A stretch of 8,945 nucleotides of DNA from Cyanobacteria bacterium UBA11153 (GCA_003511885.1 DOIX01000234.1:1-8945); one strand, 5' to 3'; numbered from the stretch's first letter, positions 1 through 7,650 are shown. The notes: generated by a model not told the origin, from the letters alone. Numbers and translations: made by a program.

Positions 1-37
1 AAATTGTGCCACAAAAAAACCACACCCCACACCCCAT
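1..37. repeat. CACACCC heptamer fragment, left copy of an imperfect repeat flanking larC
   Basis: An AAATTG start, an A-run, and then a little more than two units of the period-7 sequence CACACCC (21-36). The same arrangement (AAATTG, CCACA, A-run, CACACCC units) recurs in the same orientation at 1854-1893, on the other side of larC. It resembles the short tandemly repeated sequences of filamentous cyanobacteria. The rest of the stretch up to 124 is AT-rich and shows no gene. Confidence 0.6.
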
Positions 38-124
38 CCTCACGAAAAGACTTTTTCAGCAAACCCTAATTAGCAGCGCGGATTTGGTTTAAAATTGTTA
101 ATTGAGAATAGAGCAAGTTATCAT

Positions 125-1477
125 TTATCGATGCTGAAGATACCAAGCATCCATCGCCAACTGATGTACCTCGCGCCAAGATAAATTATAAGCTCGTGCG
201 ATCGCAGCACAATCCTCATATTCTGGCTGGATATTAGCAATCACCTTCTCTCCAGCCGATGCCCGACTCGCCACTTTGACACGTACCACCCCATAATCCG
301 TCTTGACTTCCTGAATTTCTCTGTGTAAAATAGTCCGCTGCTGACTAAAGTGACGGATACCTAAAGTAGTCGTTTCCCGGAATAATATATCCTCACAAAC
401 AGTTAACTTATCAGGAAAACAGATAACTGTCAGTAAAATTCCTGGACGAGACTTCTTCATCCCAATCGGTTGGGTAAAAACATCCAAAGCCCCAACATTA
501 AATAACACATCATAAACATAACCAATTGCTTGGGGACTTAAATCATCAATTTGAGTTTCCAAGACACAAACAGTTTCCAAATCCGGTGATGAAGGATGAG
601 AAATTGGCAAATCACCATCTCCGACTAACTCCCCATTCCCCAATCCCGATTCCCTACTCTCACCAATCCAAAGCCGTAGTATATTCGGAATTGGTAATTG
701 AGCAGAGCCAGCACCAAGAGCAACTTGCCCAATAGTCATGGGTGGCGGATTGCCAAAACCACTCGCCAAACTCACAGCAATCGCAGCCCCTGTTGGTGTC
801 ACCAATTCCCGTTCAATTCCATTACTATAAATAGGAACTTGATGTAGCTCCCATAACTTCATCACTGCCGGAACTGGTACTGGCAATCTACCATGAGCAG
901 CCCAAACTGTACCACCTCCAGTAGGCATTGGGGAACAATAGACATCCTCTACACCCAGCCACTCCAAACCCAAACAAGTCCCCACAATATCCACAATCGC
1001 ATCAGTAGCCCCCACCTCATGGAAATGAACCTTTTCTGGCGGAATACCATGGACTAATCCTTCCGCCACTGCCAAATTACCGAAAATTGCCAGACTTCTC
1101 TCAACTACCCGTGGCGGCAATCCCCCTTCTCTAATTAAGCGCTCAATTTCTGGCAAATACCGAGTTGCTCCACCCACCCCACTGTGGCAATGGTGAGATG
1201 TCTCAGCTTCATCGCCAGATGAAACTATCGAGACATCTTGATGAGGGTGAGGATGGTGATGGTGATGATGTTGATTGAGCAAATCTACATGTACTTTAGT
1301 TGCCAATTGACTGTGGCGATAGACACTCTCAGCCCATAGCTCATATTCATCATCAATACCCAATCCCTTCAGTTTTTCAGTTAGGTAGTCTAAAGGCACA
1401 CCTGATGCTATTAGTGCCCCCAGACACATATCCCCCGCAATTCCCGTTGGACAATCCAGATAGGCTAGTTTGGTCAT
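125..1477 (-). CDS. larC: LarC, nickel-pincer cofactor nickel insertase (DUF111 / UPF0272 family)
   Basis: This 450-residue protein matches the LarC family, which inserts nickel into the pyridinium bis-thiocarboxylate precursor to make the nickel-pincer cofactor of lactate racemase and related enzymes; the characterised enzyme uses CTP. Visible family landmarks are the N-terminal LAYLDCPTGIAGDM (4-17), HFHEVGATDAIVDI (151-164), ERELVTPTGAA (222-232), ETQIDDLSPQ (307-316) and GMKKSRPG (339-346). Residues 70-79 are a histidine-rich run (six His, then Pro-His-Pro-His), and His95, His96 and His98 follow, a likely nickel-binding or storage segment. The protein is one continuous chain, unlike the Lactiplantibacillus larC1/larC2 pair joined by frameshifting. 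A variable linker (about 272-298) lies between the two halves. The start is ATG at 1477, with no clear Shine-Dalgarno sequence. It is transcribed away from the atp operon. No larB or larE is present in the window, so its in vivo pathway is inferred only from family. Confidence 0.9.
   Translation of the reverse strand: MTKLAYLDCPTGIAGDMCLGALIASGVPLDYLTEKLKGLGIDDEYELWAESVYRHSQLATKVHVDLLNQHHHHHHPHPHQDVSIVSSGDEAETSHHCHSGVGGATRYLPEIERLIREGGLPPRVVERSLAIFGNLAVAEGLVHGIPPEKVHFHEVGATDAIVDIVGTCLGLEWLGVEDVYCSPMPTGGGTVWAAHGRLPVPVPAVMKLWELHQVPIYSNGIERELVTPTGAAIAVSLASGFGNPPPMTIGQVALGAGSAQLPIPNILRLWIGESRESGLGNGELVGDGDLPISHPSSPDLETVCVLETQIDDLSPQAIGYVYDVLFNVGALDVFTQPIGMKKSRPGILLTVICFPDKLTVCEDILFRETTTLGIRHFSQQRTILHREIQEVKTDYGVVRVKVASRASAGEKVIANIQPEYEDCAAIARAYNLSWREVHQLAMDAWYLQHR
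631..658. repeat. Four in-frame CCCNANT heptamers inside larC
   Basis: On the plus strand four consecutive period-7 units run without a break: CCCCATT (631-637), CCCCAAT (638-644), CCCGATT (645-651) and CCCTACT (652-658). They encode roughly residues 274-283 of LarC (Glu/Ser/Gly/Asn-rich), in the linker between the N-terminal and C-terminal halves. Three of the four units match the CCCCAAT-like heptamer class found in intergenic regions of filamentous cyanobacteria, so this looks like a repeat tolerated inside a gene. Confidence 0.6.
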
Positions 1478-1609
1478 AAATAAATTTTTGAGCGTTGGAT
1501 AAATTACACAAAGTAACCCAATTTATCCCAATCCAGTCACTTGCAAGCTCTGGGCTGGATGTACTGGATGAGAGAGGTGTTTTATGAGAATCAATCAGAA
1601 AAACATAAT

Positions 1610-1626
1610 TTGACATCTTCTGTCAA
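1610..1626. promoter_or_regulatory. TTGACA-N5-TGTCAA dyad, possible operator or -35 element
   Basis: A perfect 6-bp inverted repeat, with TTGACA at 1610-1615 and TGTCAA at 1621-1626. Each arm read outward equals the consensus -35 hexamer. No good -10 hexamer lies at 16-18 bp on either strand; the nearest is a poor TAAGTA at 1636, 20 bp away. The position between divergent genes suits a regulatory site, but that role is inference. Confidence 0.25.
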
Positions 1627-1686
1627 CCTTATTGCTAAGTAATGTTTGCCGCGTCAATTCGGAGCGGTTTAGCGGGTATTTTGTAA

Positions 1687-1711
1687 GTTGGGTTGATGAA
1701 CTAAACCCAAC
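1687..1711. repeat. GTTGGGTT/AACCCAAC palindromic repeat
   Basis: Perfect 8-bp arms (1687-1694 and 1704-1711) flank a 9-nt loop. From memory it resembles the very common GTTGGGTTnnn...AACCCAAC palindrome scattered through Nostoc-like genomes, here in a degenerate form. No T-run follows, so it is not a terminator. Confidence 0.5.
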
Positions 1712-1879
1712 AATTATAGGCTTATTTAGGGCTTGCTGTATAAACTTGAAACCTTGAAGGCAATTAGCTATAAGCTCTTTAGCAGTTGGGGAAAAGTACC
1801 AGGAATAAGAGTTACACTCCTGAAAACTGATAGACTTGTTCGCTGAAACAGGAAAATTGCCCCACACAAAAAAAATACA

Positions 1880-1914
1880 CCCCACACCCCACACCCTACA
1901 CCCTGCACCCCACT
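1880..1914. repeat. CCCCACA heptamer array, five units
   Basis: Five heptamers in perfect register: CCCCACA at 1880 and 1887, then CCCTACA (1894), CCCTGCA (1901) and CCCCACT (1908). It is preceded by an A-run and an AAATTG sequence at 1854, matching the fragment at the left edge of the window. This is a short tandemly repeated element of cyanobacterial type, and it ends about 35 bp upstream of the candidate atp promoter. Confidence 0.85.
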
Positions 1915-1948
1915 TCCGCATCCCCTGTCCCAATTGATTAATTGTTTT

Positions 1949-1978
1949 TTAAGTATTGTTACCGTCCCGTGATATGAT
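1949..1978 (+). promoter_or_regulatory. Candidate extended -10 promoter of the atp operon
   Basis: TATGAT (1973-1978) matches TATAAT at five of six positions and is preceded by TG plus one base (1970-1972), the extended -10 arrangement. A weak -35 candidate TTAAGT (1949-1954) lies 18 bp upstream. Transcription would begin near 1985 and give a leader of about 200 nt before atpI. It is the best match in the spacer, but no start site is proven. Confidence 0.45.
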
Positions 1979-2186
1979 GACCTTTGGCTGGAAAGAATGG
2001 ATTTGCCATAGCGGATCCATGGAATCCCCATCATGACCGAGTACGCAGGGCAACTGCGGAATTTACGCCTGTGGACAAAATGGTGGCAGCACCCTTGGCA
2101 GAAGCAGGAAGCAAGCGTCAAAATCAGCTCGTTAACACCAGCGGTTTTGAAAAAGTTTTGTGTTGCACCAACATCCCGGAGTACTT

Positions 2187-2648
2187 GTGAAGGTTTCAGG
2201 CGACTATCTTGAGCCGACATCGACGGTAACATCGACAACAGACGACATCGAAATCGATTTATCGATGCCCCTACCCCCACCATCAATTTCCGCCATGGAG
2301 GAGTATTACCAACTGGAACAAACGTTACTGTTGGGAACTTTAGCAATCGCAGCGATTATTTTTATCTCTGTATGGTTATTTTACTCCCTCCAGATAGCTG
2401 GAAGTTATGGGATCGGAGCGGTCGTAGGTGTGGTTTACTTAAGAATGTTGACAAAAGATGTACAACGCCTGGGACGAGAAAGAATGGCTCTGAATAAGAA
2501 CCGATTTGCTCTCTTGGTGGCACTATTTGTCCTCGCTAGTAAATGGCAAGTATTGGAAATTGTTCCTGTAGTGTTGGGATTCCTAACCTACAAAGCAACC
2601 ATTCTTGTCTACATGCTGTACCGCATTCTATTTCCTGCTTCTAAGTAG
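2187..2648 (+). CDS. atpI: ATP synthase protein I (AtpI, gene 1 product), Fo assembly factor
   Basis: This small four-helix membrane protein is encoded first in the operon. In the family it assists assembly of the c-ring and is not part of the finished enzyme. With the start at GTG 2187 it has 153 residues. Membrane segments are about 47-66, 70-88, 106-119 and 122-147. A basic loop (about 89-106) lies between segments 2 and 3, and [12 protein letters not shown] (77-88) resembles cyanobacterial Atp1. I chose GTG 2187 because GGAG (2178-2181) sits 5 nt upstream, just after a TGTTG/CAACA hairpin (2161-2173). Alternatives in frame are GTG 2160 and the ATGs at 2265 and 2295. The first 35 or so residues are low-complexity (Thr/Ser/Asp, then Pro) and the conserved part begins at MEEYYQLEQ (2295), so the true start could be later. 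It lies 60 nt before atpB. Confidence 0.85.
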   Translation: MKVSGDYLEPTSTVTSTTDDIEIDLSMPLPPPSISAMEEYYQLEQTLLLGTLAIAAIIFISVWLFYSLQIAGSYGIGAVVGVVYLRMLTKDVQRLGRERMALNKNRFALLVALFVLASKWQVLEIVPVVLGFLTYKATILVYMLYRILFPASK

Positions 2649-2708
2649 GTAAAATTGTTAGGTAAGCTAACGATTCACCATTGACGAATATCTGGTCAAA
2701 TCTTCAGC

Positions 2709-3467
2709 ATGGAAATAATAAATGGTTTGAGTGTTTTCAATTCTTTACCCCTAGCATCATTAGAAGTTGGTCAGCATCTGTACTGGCACATTGGCAATTT
2801 AGAAGTACACGGACAGGTGTTGATTGTCTCCTGGATCGTAATTGCCATTTTAGCGATCGCTTCTATTGCTGCTACTACCAACGCCCAACAAGTTCCCACA
2901 GGCATCCAGAATGTTATGGAATATGCCATGGAATTTCTCAGGGATTTGGCGAAAAGCCAGCTAGGTGAAAAAGAGTACCGTCCCTGGATACCATTTGTCG
3001 GTACGTTGTTCTTGTTTATTTTTGTGTCTAATTGGTCTGGGGCACTAGTGCCTTGGAAGCTAATTCACCTGCCATCTGGCGAACTAGCCGCACCAACCAA
3101 TGACATTAATACTACAGTAGCCTTGGCGCTCCTGACATCTTTGGCGTACTTTTACGCAGGCTTTAAAAAGAAAGGGCTGGGTTATTTTCGCAAATATATC
3201 GAACCAACCCCGATTTTATTGCCCATCGCAATTCTCGAAGACTTCACTAAGCCCCTTTCCCTCAGTTTCCGTTTATTCGGGAACATCCTGGCCGATGAGT
3301 TGGTGGTGGCAGTGCTGGTTCTTTTAGTACCTCTGTTCGTACCTCTGCCAGTTATGGCTCTGGGTTTGTTTACTAGTGCAATCCAAGCTCTAGTATTTGC
3401 CACATTGGCAGCAGCCTACATTCATGAGGCGCTAGAAGGGCATGGTGGTGACGAACACCACGAATAA
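2709..3467 (+). CDS. atpB: ATP synthase Fo subunit a (atpI in plastid naming)
   Basis: Subunit a forms the two proton half-channels against the c-ring in the thylakoid or plasma membrane. The 252 residues match the usual cyanobacterial length. Membrane segments are near 36-57, 94-112, 134-151, 183-211 and 213-240. The signature [16 protein letters not shown] (182-197) holds the essential Arg188 (E. coli Arg210) and Glu197 (E. coli Glu219). Gln226 in SAIQALVFA corresponds to E. coli Gln252. The C-terminus is His/Glu/Asp-rich. The start is ATG 2709, with no obvious Shine-Dalgarno sequence. Gene order I-a-c and the sequence leave little doubt about identity. Confidence 0.97.
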   Translation: MEIINGLSVFNSLPLASLEVGQHLYWHIGNLEVHGQVLIVSWIVIAILAIASIAATTNAQQVPTGIQNVMEYAMEFLRDLAKSQLGEKEYRPWIPFVGTLFLFIFVSNWSGALVPWKLIHLPSGELAAPTNDINTTVALALLTSLAYFYAGFKKKGLGYFRKYIEPTPILLPIAILEDFTKPLSLSFRLFGNILADELVVAVLVLLVPLFVPLPVMALGLFTSAIQALVFATLAAAYIHEALEGHGGDEHHE

Positions 3468-3472
3468 TAAAA

Positions 3473-3826
<354 letters not shown>

Positions 3827-3950
3827 AACTCAAAAGTAAGTGTAAAGGATAGGATCGGTAATGGGTAATTGCCGAAAAGTAATGGGCGATCGGGCAAATT
3901 ACTAGTTATAACCTAGTGGGTTGAAAATTGCTAACGGCTAAGGGTAAATT

Positions 3951-3964
3951 GTGAAAATTTTCAC
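3951..3964. promoter_or_regulatory. Perfect 14-bp palindrome GTGAAAATTTTCAC
   Basis: GTGAAAATTTTCAC equals its own reverse complement over all 14 bases. Its shape suits a dimeric DNA-binding protein, or a small hairpin with little loop. It does not match the NtcA pattern GTA-N8-TAC. Its location within an operon spacer is unusual for an operator, so its function is unknown. Confidence 0.35.
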
Positions 3965-3982
3965 CTCTAAAAATAGGGTGGA

Positions 3983-4010
3983 TTAGCGATGAGCAGTTAG
4001 CGATGAGCAG
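3983..4010. repeat. Exact tandem duplication of TTAGCGATGAGCAG
   Basis: The 14-mer TTAGCGATGAGCAG occurs twice head-to-tail (3983-3996, 3997-4010) without a mismatch. Fourteen is two heptamers, in keeping with the period-7 repeats elsewhere in the operon. Perfect identity suggests a recent duplication. Confidence 0.8.
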
Positions 4011-4128
4011 AATCAAACAAATAACTAGGAACTTCAGCTAAGTTAAAGCCCTAATTGCCAATTAGCAATTACCCATTCTCTACTATCAAAATTGCGATTA
4101 CGTTCCTCAAAATTGAAGTCGGTGAAAA

Positions 4129-4560
4129 ATGTTTGATTTCGATGCGACATTGCCAGTAATGGCAGTACAGTTTCTCCTGTTGGCAGCGATATTAAATGCA
4201 ATTTTGTATAAGCCAATCGGGAAAGTACTAGACGATCGCGATAATTACCTCCGCAATAGCGAAAAAGAAGCAAAGGAACGCGCCTCCAAAGCCGAAAAGC
4301 TAGCCAAGCAATATGAAGAGCAGCTAGCAGAAGCTCGGAGGCAATCCCAAGCCATTATAGTAGCTGCTCAGACAGATGCTAAGAAAATTACGGCGGCGGC
4401 TGTCGCTGAAGCCCAACAAGAAGTTAGGCTGCAACGAGAACAAGTAGACCGAGAAATAGAGCAACAAAAGCAAGCAGCGATGGAATCGCTAGAACAACAA
4501 GTTGATGCTCTCAGTCGCCAAATCCTAGAAAAACTCCTAGGTCCAGAGTTAGTAAGATAA
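4129..4560 (+). CDS. atpF2: ATP synthase Fo subunit b' (atpG in cyanobacterial naming; AtpF2)
   Basis: This is one of the two unlike peripheral-stalk subunits of photosynthetic ATP synthases. It pairs with b to hold the F1 head still. The 143 residues begin [20 protein letters not shown], the conserved b' start, with one membrane helix (about 9-28) followed by [15 protein letters not shown]. The rest is a long charged helix rich in Ala, Glu, Gln and Lys, expected to form the right-handed coiled coil with b. The start is ATG 4129 behind a weak GGTG. The 302-nt spacer upstream is long for this operon. Presence of b' beside b separates cyanobacteria from bacteria with a b homodimer. Confidence 0.96.
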   Translation: MFDFDATLPVMAVQFLLLAAILNAILYKPIGKVLDDRDNYLRNSEKEAKERASKAEKLAKQYEEQLAEARRQSQAIIVAAQTDAKKITAAAVAEAQQEVRLQREQVDREIEQQKQAAMESLEQQVDALSRQILEKLLGPELVR

Positions 4561-4561
4561 C

Positions 4562-4589
4562 GGAAAATTAGAGCAATTAATAATTTTCC
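4562..4589 (+). repeat. 9-bp hairpin just after the b' stop codon
   Basis: GGAAAATTA (4562-4570) and TAATTTTCC (4581-4589) are perfect complements around a 10-nt loop. The hairpin starts one base after the b' stop. The sequence that follows is CAATGG rather than a U-run, so it is not a normal terminator. It may be an RNA stability or processing stem. Confidence 0.5.
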
Positions 4590-4605
4590 CAATGGCATTG
4601 TCAAG

Positions 4606-4612
4606 AAAGGAG
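4606..4612 (+). promoter_or_regulatory. Strong Shine-Dalgarno sequence without a suitably placed start
   Basis: AAAGGAG would pair well with the 16S rRNA tail, but the atpF ATG (4641) is 28 nt downstream, too far for direct use. The first ATG after it (4628) is followed at once by TAA, and the in-frame TAG at 4635-4637 prevents extension of atpF upstream. The 10-mer TCAAGAAAGG here (4601-4610) also occurs ahead of atpE (3560-3569). Confidence 0.45.
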
Positions 4613-4640
4613 ATTGAGCGGCAACGCATGTAAATAGATT

Positions 4641-5180
4641 ATGATGCACAATGTCTTTTTATTAGCAACAGAAGCACATGAGGCACATGAAGCAGGTTTC
4701 GGTCTAAATTTAGACATTTGGGAAACCAACCTGATCAACCTATCAATTTTGATCGGGATTCTCGTGTACTTTGGCACAAAATTATTCGGCAAAACCTTAG
4801 CCGAAAGAACAGCAAGAATTGCTGAAGCAGTTCAAGAAGCAGAACAAAGACAAAAGCAAGCTGCCGAAGCCCTCGCAGATGGACAGCAAAAATTGGCTCA
4901 AGCTCAAGCCGAAGCGGAAAGAATTCGCAAAGCAGCAGAAGCCAGTGCCAAAACAGCAAAAGAAGCACTGATAGCTCAGGGCGAAAAAGATGTCCAGCGC
5001 TTAAAAGAAACAGCAGTCCAGGATATCAATACAGAAAGAGAAAGAGCGATCGCGGAACTCAGACAACGTGTTGCTGCTATGGCAATGTCACGAGTGGAAG
5101 AGCAGTTACGCTCTCAACTAGATGAAGCCGCTCAACAACAACTGATCGATCGCAGTATCGCTCAATTGGGAGGTAAATAA
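4641..5180 (+). CDS. atpF: ATP synthase Fo subunit b (peripheral stalk)
   Basis: Subunit b dimerises with b' and links subunit a in the membrane to delta on top of F1. The 179 residues start with a short non-membrane segment containing an Glu-Ala-His repeat (11-18), then GFGLNLDIWETNLINL and one membrane helix (about 31-50). After that comes a long Ala/Glu/Gln/Lys/Arg helix up to LIDRSIAQLGGK, the usual cyanobacterial ending. ATG 4641 is immediately followed by ATG 4644, and either could be used; the TAG at 4635-4637 rules out an earlier start. The last codons carry the Shine-Dalgarno sequence of atpH, and the stop overlaps its start codon (TAATG). Confidence 0.96.
   Translation: MMHNVFLLATEAHEAHEAGFGLNLDIWETNLINLSILIGILVYFGTKLFGKTLAERTARIAEAVQEAEQRQKQAAEALADGQQKLAQAQAEAERIRKAAEASAKTAKEALIAQGEKDVQRLKETAVQDINTERERAIAELRQRVAAMAMSRVEEQLRSQLDEAAQQQLIDRSIAQLGGK
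5168..5173 (+). promoter_or_regulatory. Ribosome binding site of atpH inside the end of atpF
   Basis: GGGAGG lies 6 nt before ATG 5180, an ideal spacing, and it encodes part of the C-terminal Leu-Gly-Gly-Lys of subunit b. Together with the one-base overlap of stop and start (TAATG, 5178-5182) it implies translational coupling of b and delta. It is the clearest Shine-Dalgarno sequence in the operon. Confidence 0.8.
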
Positions 5181-5737
5181 TGAAAGGCAGTTTATTAAGT
5201 GCCGGAATCGTAGAGCCTTATGCCCAAGCATTAATGGATCTCTCCCAAGCCCATAACCTCACCCAACAATTCGGAGAAGATGCAGCATCATTGCTCAATC
5301 TTTTATCCGAATCTCCAGAATTACAACAGTTTCTGGCTAGCCCAGTGGTAAGTGCTGAAGATAAAGAAGGGATCTTACAGCGAGTTGCAGGAGAACAAGT
5401 TCACCCTTATATCATGAATTTCTTGAAAATTCTGGTGCAACGGGGGCGGATTCAGTTTCTCAGCCCAATTTGCCAACAGTATAAAACACTTCTCAACAAA
5501 CTCAATCAAGTTGTAGTTGCTGAAGTCACTTCTGCTGTTGCTCTAAATGAAGCCCAGCAACAAGCAATTCGCGAACAAGTAATCGGAATGTCAGGGGCAC
5601 AAAACGTAGAAATTGAAACCAAAATTGACCCCGATTTAATTGGTGGTGTCATCATTAAAGTCGGCTCTCAAATCATTGATTCAAGTTTGCGCGGACAACT
5701 ACGCCGAATTGGAATTCGCTTGAATAGTGCAGCGTAG
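5180..5737 (+). CDS. atpH: ATP synthase F1 subunit delta (atpD in plastid naming; OSCP homologue)
   Basis: Delta caps the F1 head and binds the alpha N-termini and the b/b' stalk. The 185 residues begin with an N-terminal helical domain (VEPYAQALMDL, 11-21). The C-terminal family signature lies in about 143-174, including IDPDLIGGVIIKVGSQIID (149-167) and SLRGQLRRI. Length is normal for the family. Translation is probably coupled to atpF through the TAATG overlap and GGGAGG site. It is followed by a 120-nt spacer made almost wholly of heptamer repeats before atpA. Confidence 0.96.
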   Translation: MKGSLLSAGIVEPYAQALMDLSQAHNLTQQFGEDAASLLNLLSESPELQQFLASPVVSAEDKEGILQRVAGEQVHPYIMNFLKILVQRGRIQFLSPICQQYKTLLNKLNQVVVAEVTSAVALNEAQQQAIREQVIGMSGAQNVEIETKIDPDLIGGVIIKVGSQIIDSSLRGQLRRIGIRLNSAA

Positions 5738-5739
5738 GA

Positions 5740-5806
5740 AATGGGTAATGGCTAATGGTTAATGTTAATGGCTAATGTTAATGACAAATGACCAATGACT
5801 AATAGC
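5740..5806. repeat. AATGGCT-type heptamer array, about ten units
   Basis: About ten units run from two bases after the atpH stop codon: AATGGGT, AATGGCT, AATGGTT, then AATGGCT (5767) and AATGACA/AATGACC/AATGACT (5780-5800), with two six-base AATGTT units (5761, 5774). The gradual change from AATGGNT to AATGACN suggests slipped-strand growth plus drift. This is a short tandemly repeated element of cyanobacterial type. The AATG core contains many ATG triplets but none with a good ribosome site. Confidence 0.85.
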
Positions 5807-5828
5807 AGTTAGCAAGAAAAACCCATCC

Positions 5829-7375
<1,547 letters not shown>

Positions 7376-7385
7376 GTAGTTAGTC

Positions 7386-7441
7386 GTTGTTTGTTGTTGG
7401 TTGTTTGCGATCGGTTTTTAGTTGTTTGTTATTTGTTGTTG
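7386..7441. repeat. GTTGTTT heptamer array, eight units, inverted relative to the gamma leader array
   Basis: Eight units in exact register: GTTGTTT (7386), GTTGTTG (7393), GTTGTTT (7400), GCGATCG (7407), GTTTTTA (7414), GTTGTTT (7421), GTTATTT (7428) and GTTGTTG (7435). The fourth unit has drifted to part of a HIP1-like GCGATCG. Read on the minus strand this is the AAACAAC repeat of the atpA and gamma leaders. It begins 10 nt after the atpA stop codon. Confidence 0.85.
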
Positions 7442-7497
7442 GCAATGGAAAAGTAATACCAATTTCCTAAATGCCTGCGACAATTGCTCTAATAGCT

Positions 7498-7525
7498 CCC
7501 CCCTTAATAAGGGGGGCTGGGGGGG
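7498..7525 (+). repeat. C6/G6 hairpin with a second G7 run
   Basis: CCCCCC-TT (7498-7505) pairs with AA-GGGGGG (7509-7516) around a three-base loop. Two bases later a run of seven G (7519-7525) offers an alternative partner. The pattern resembles the CCCCCTTAAnAAGGGGG sequences common in cyanobacterial spacers (recalled, not searched). No U-run follows, so it is not an intrinsic terminator. Confidence 0.6.
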
Positions 7526-7650
7526 TCAATATGTAGCGCTATGGGAAATGGGGATAAATTATCGCAACCGCTAGGGCAGCCCCGACATTCTCAATTCCTC
7601 AAACCATTGATTTTGCAGCTTTCTGCTTGAGCCAAGAGCTAATAGTCCCT

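Larger units (their letters stand above)
1478..2186. other. Divergent intergenic region between larC and the atp operon (about 710 nt)
   Basis: No convincing gene is seen here; open frames on both strands lack family resemblance. It contains a 7-bp inverted repeat ATCCAGT/ACTGGAT (1531-1537, 1563-1569), a TTGACA-N5-TGTCAA dyad (1610-1626), an 8-bp hairpin (1687-1711), a possible insertion-sequence end (1726-1743), a five-unit heptamer array (1880-1914), a candidate extended -10 promoter (1949-1978) and then about 200 nt that would form the atp mRNA leader. The leader holds one unlisted 59-codon open frame (2033-2212, ATG start, tryptophan-rich beginning) that overlaps the atpI start. Its many G-ending codons differ from the neighbouring genes, so I do not call it a gene. 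Confidence 0.6.
3827..4128. other. Repeat-rich c to b' spacer, 302 nt, no gene
   Basis: No coding frame is credible here. The spacer is bracketed by a perfect 13-bp inverted repeat, AATGGGTAATTGC (3860-3872) against GCAATTACCCATT (4065-4077). The left arm is part of a GGTAATG/GGTAATT heptamer pair starting at 3857. Inside are the perfect palindrome at 3951-3964, an exact 14-bp tandem duplication at 3983-4010, and a local hairpin CTAATT-gcc-AATTAG (4051-4065). No terminator with a U-run and no convincing promoter was seen. Confidence 0.7.

Noticed and set aside
526..735. Plus-strand open frame opposite larC
   Set aside because: It is the antisense shadow of larC and includes the CCCNANT heptamers, with no family resemblance.
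1984..2190. Plus-strand open frame with a TTG start just upstream of atpI
   Set aside because: No ribosome site and no recognisable domain. It starts at the predicted transcription start itself, so there is no room for a leader.
1768..2346. Long open frame on the minus strand (192 codons) across the spacer and the start of atpI
   Set aside because: It runs through the heptamer array and the atpI N-terminus, has the low-complexity composition of a repeat read-through and resembles no family.
7498..7525. C6/G6 hairpin as a terminator between alpha and gamma
   Set aside because: No U-run follows in either orientation; a G-run follows instead. It is kept as a repeat.
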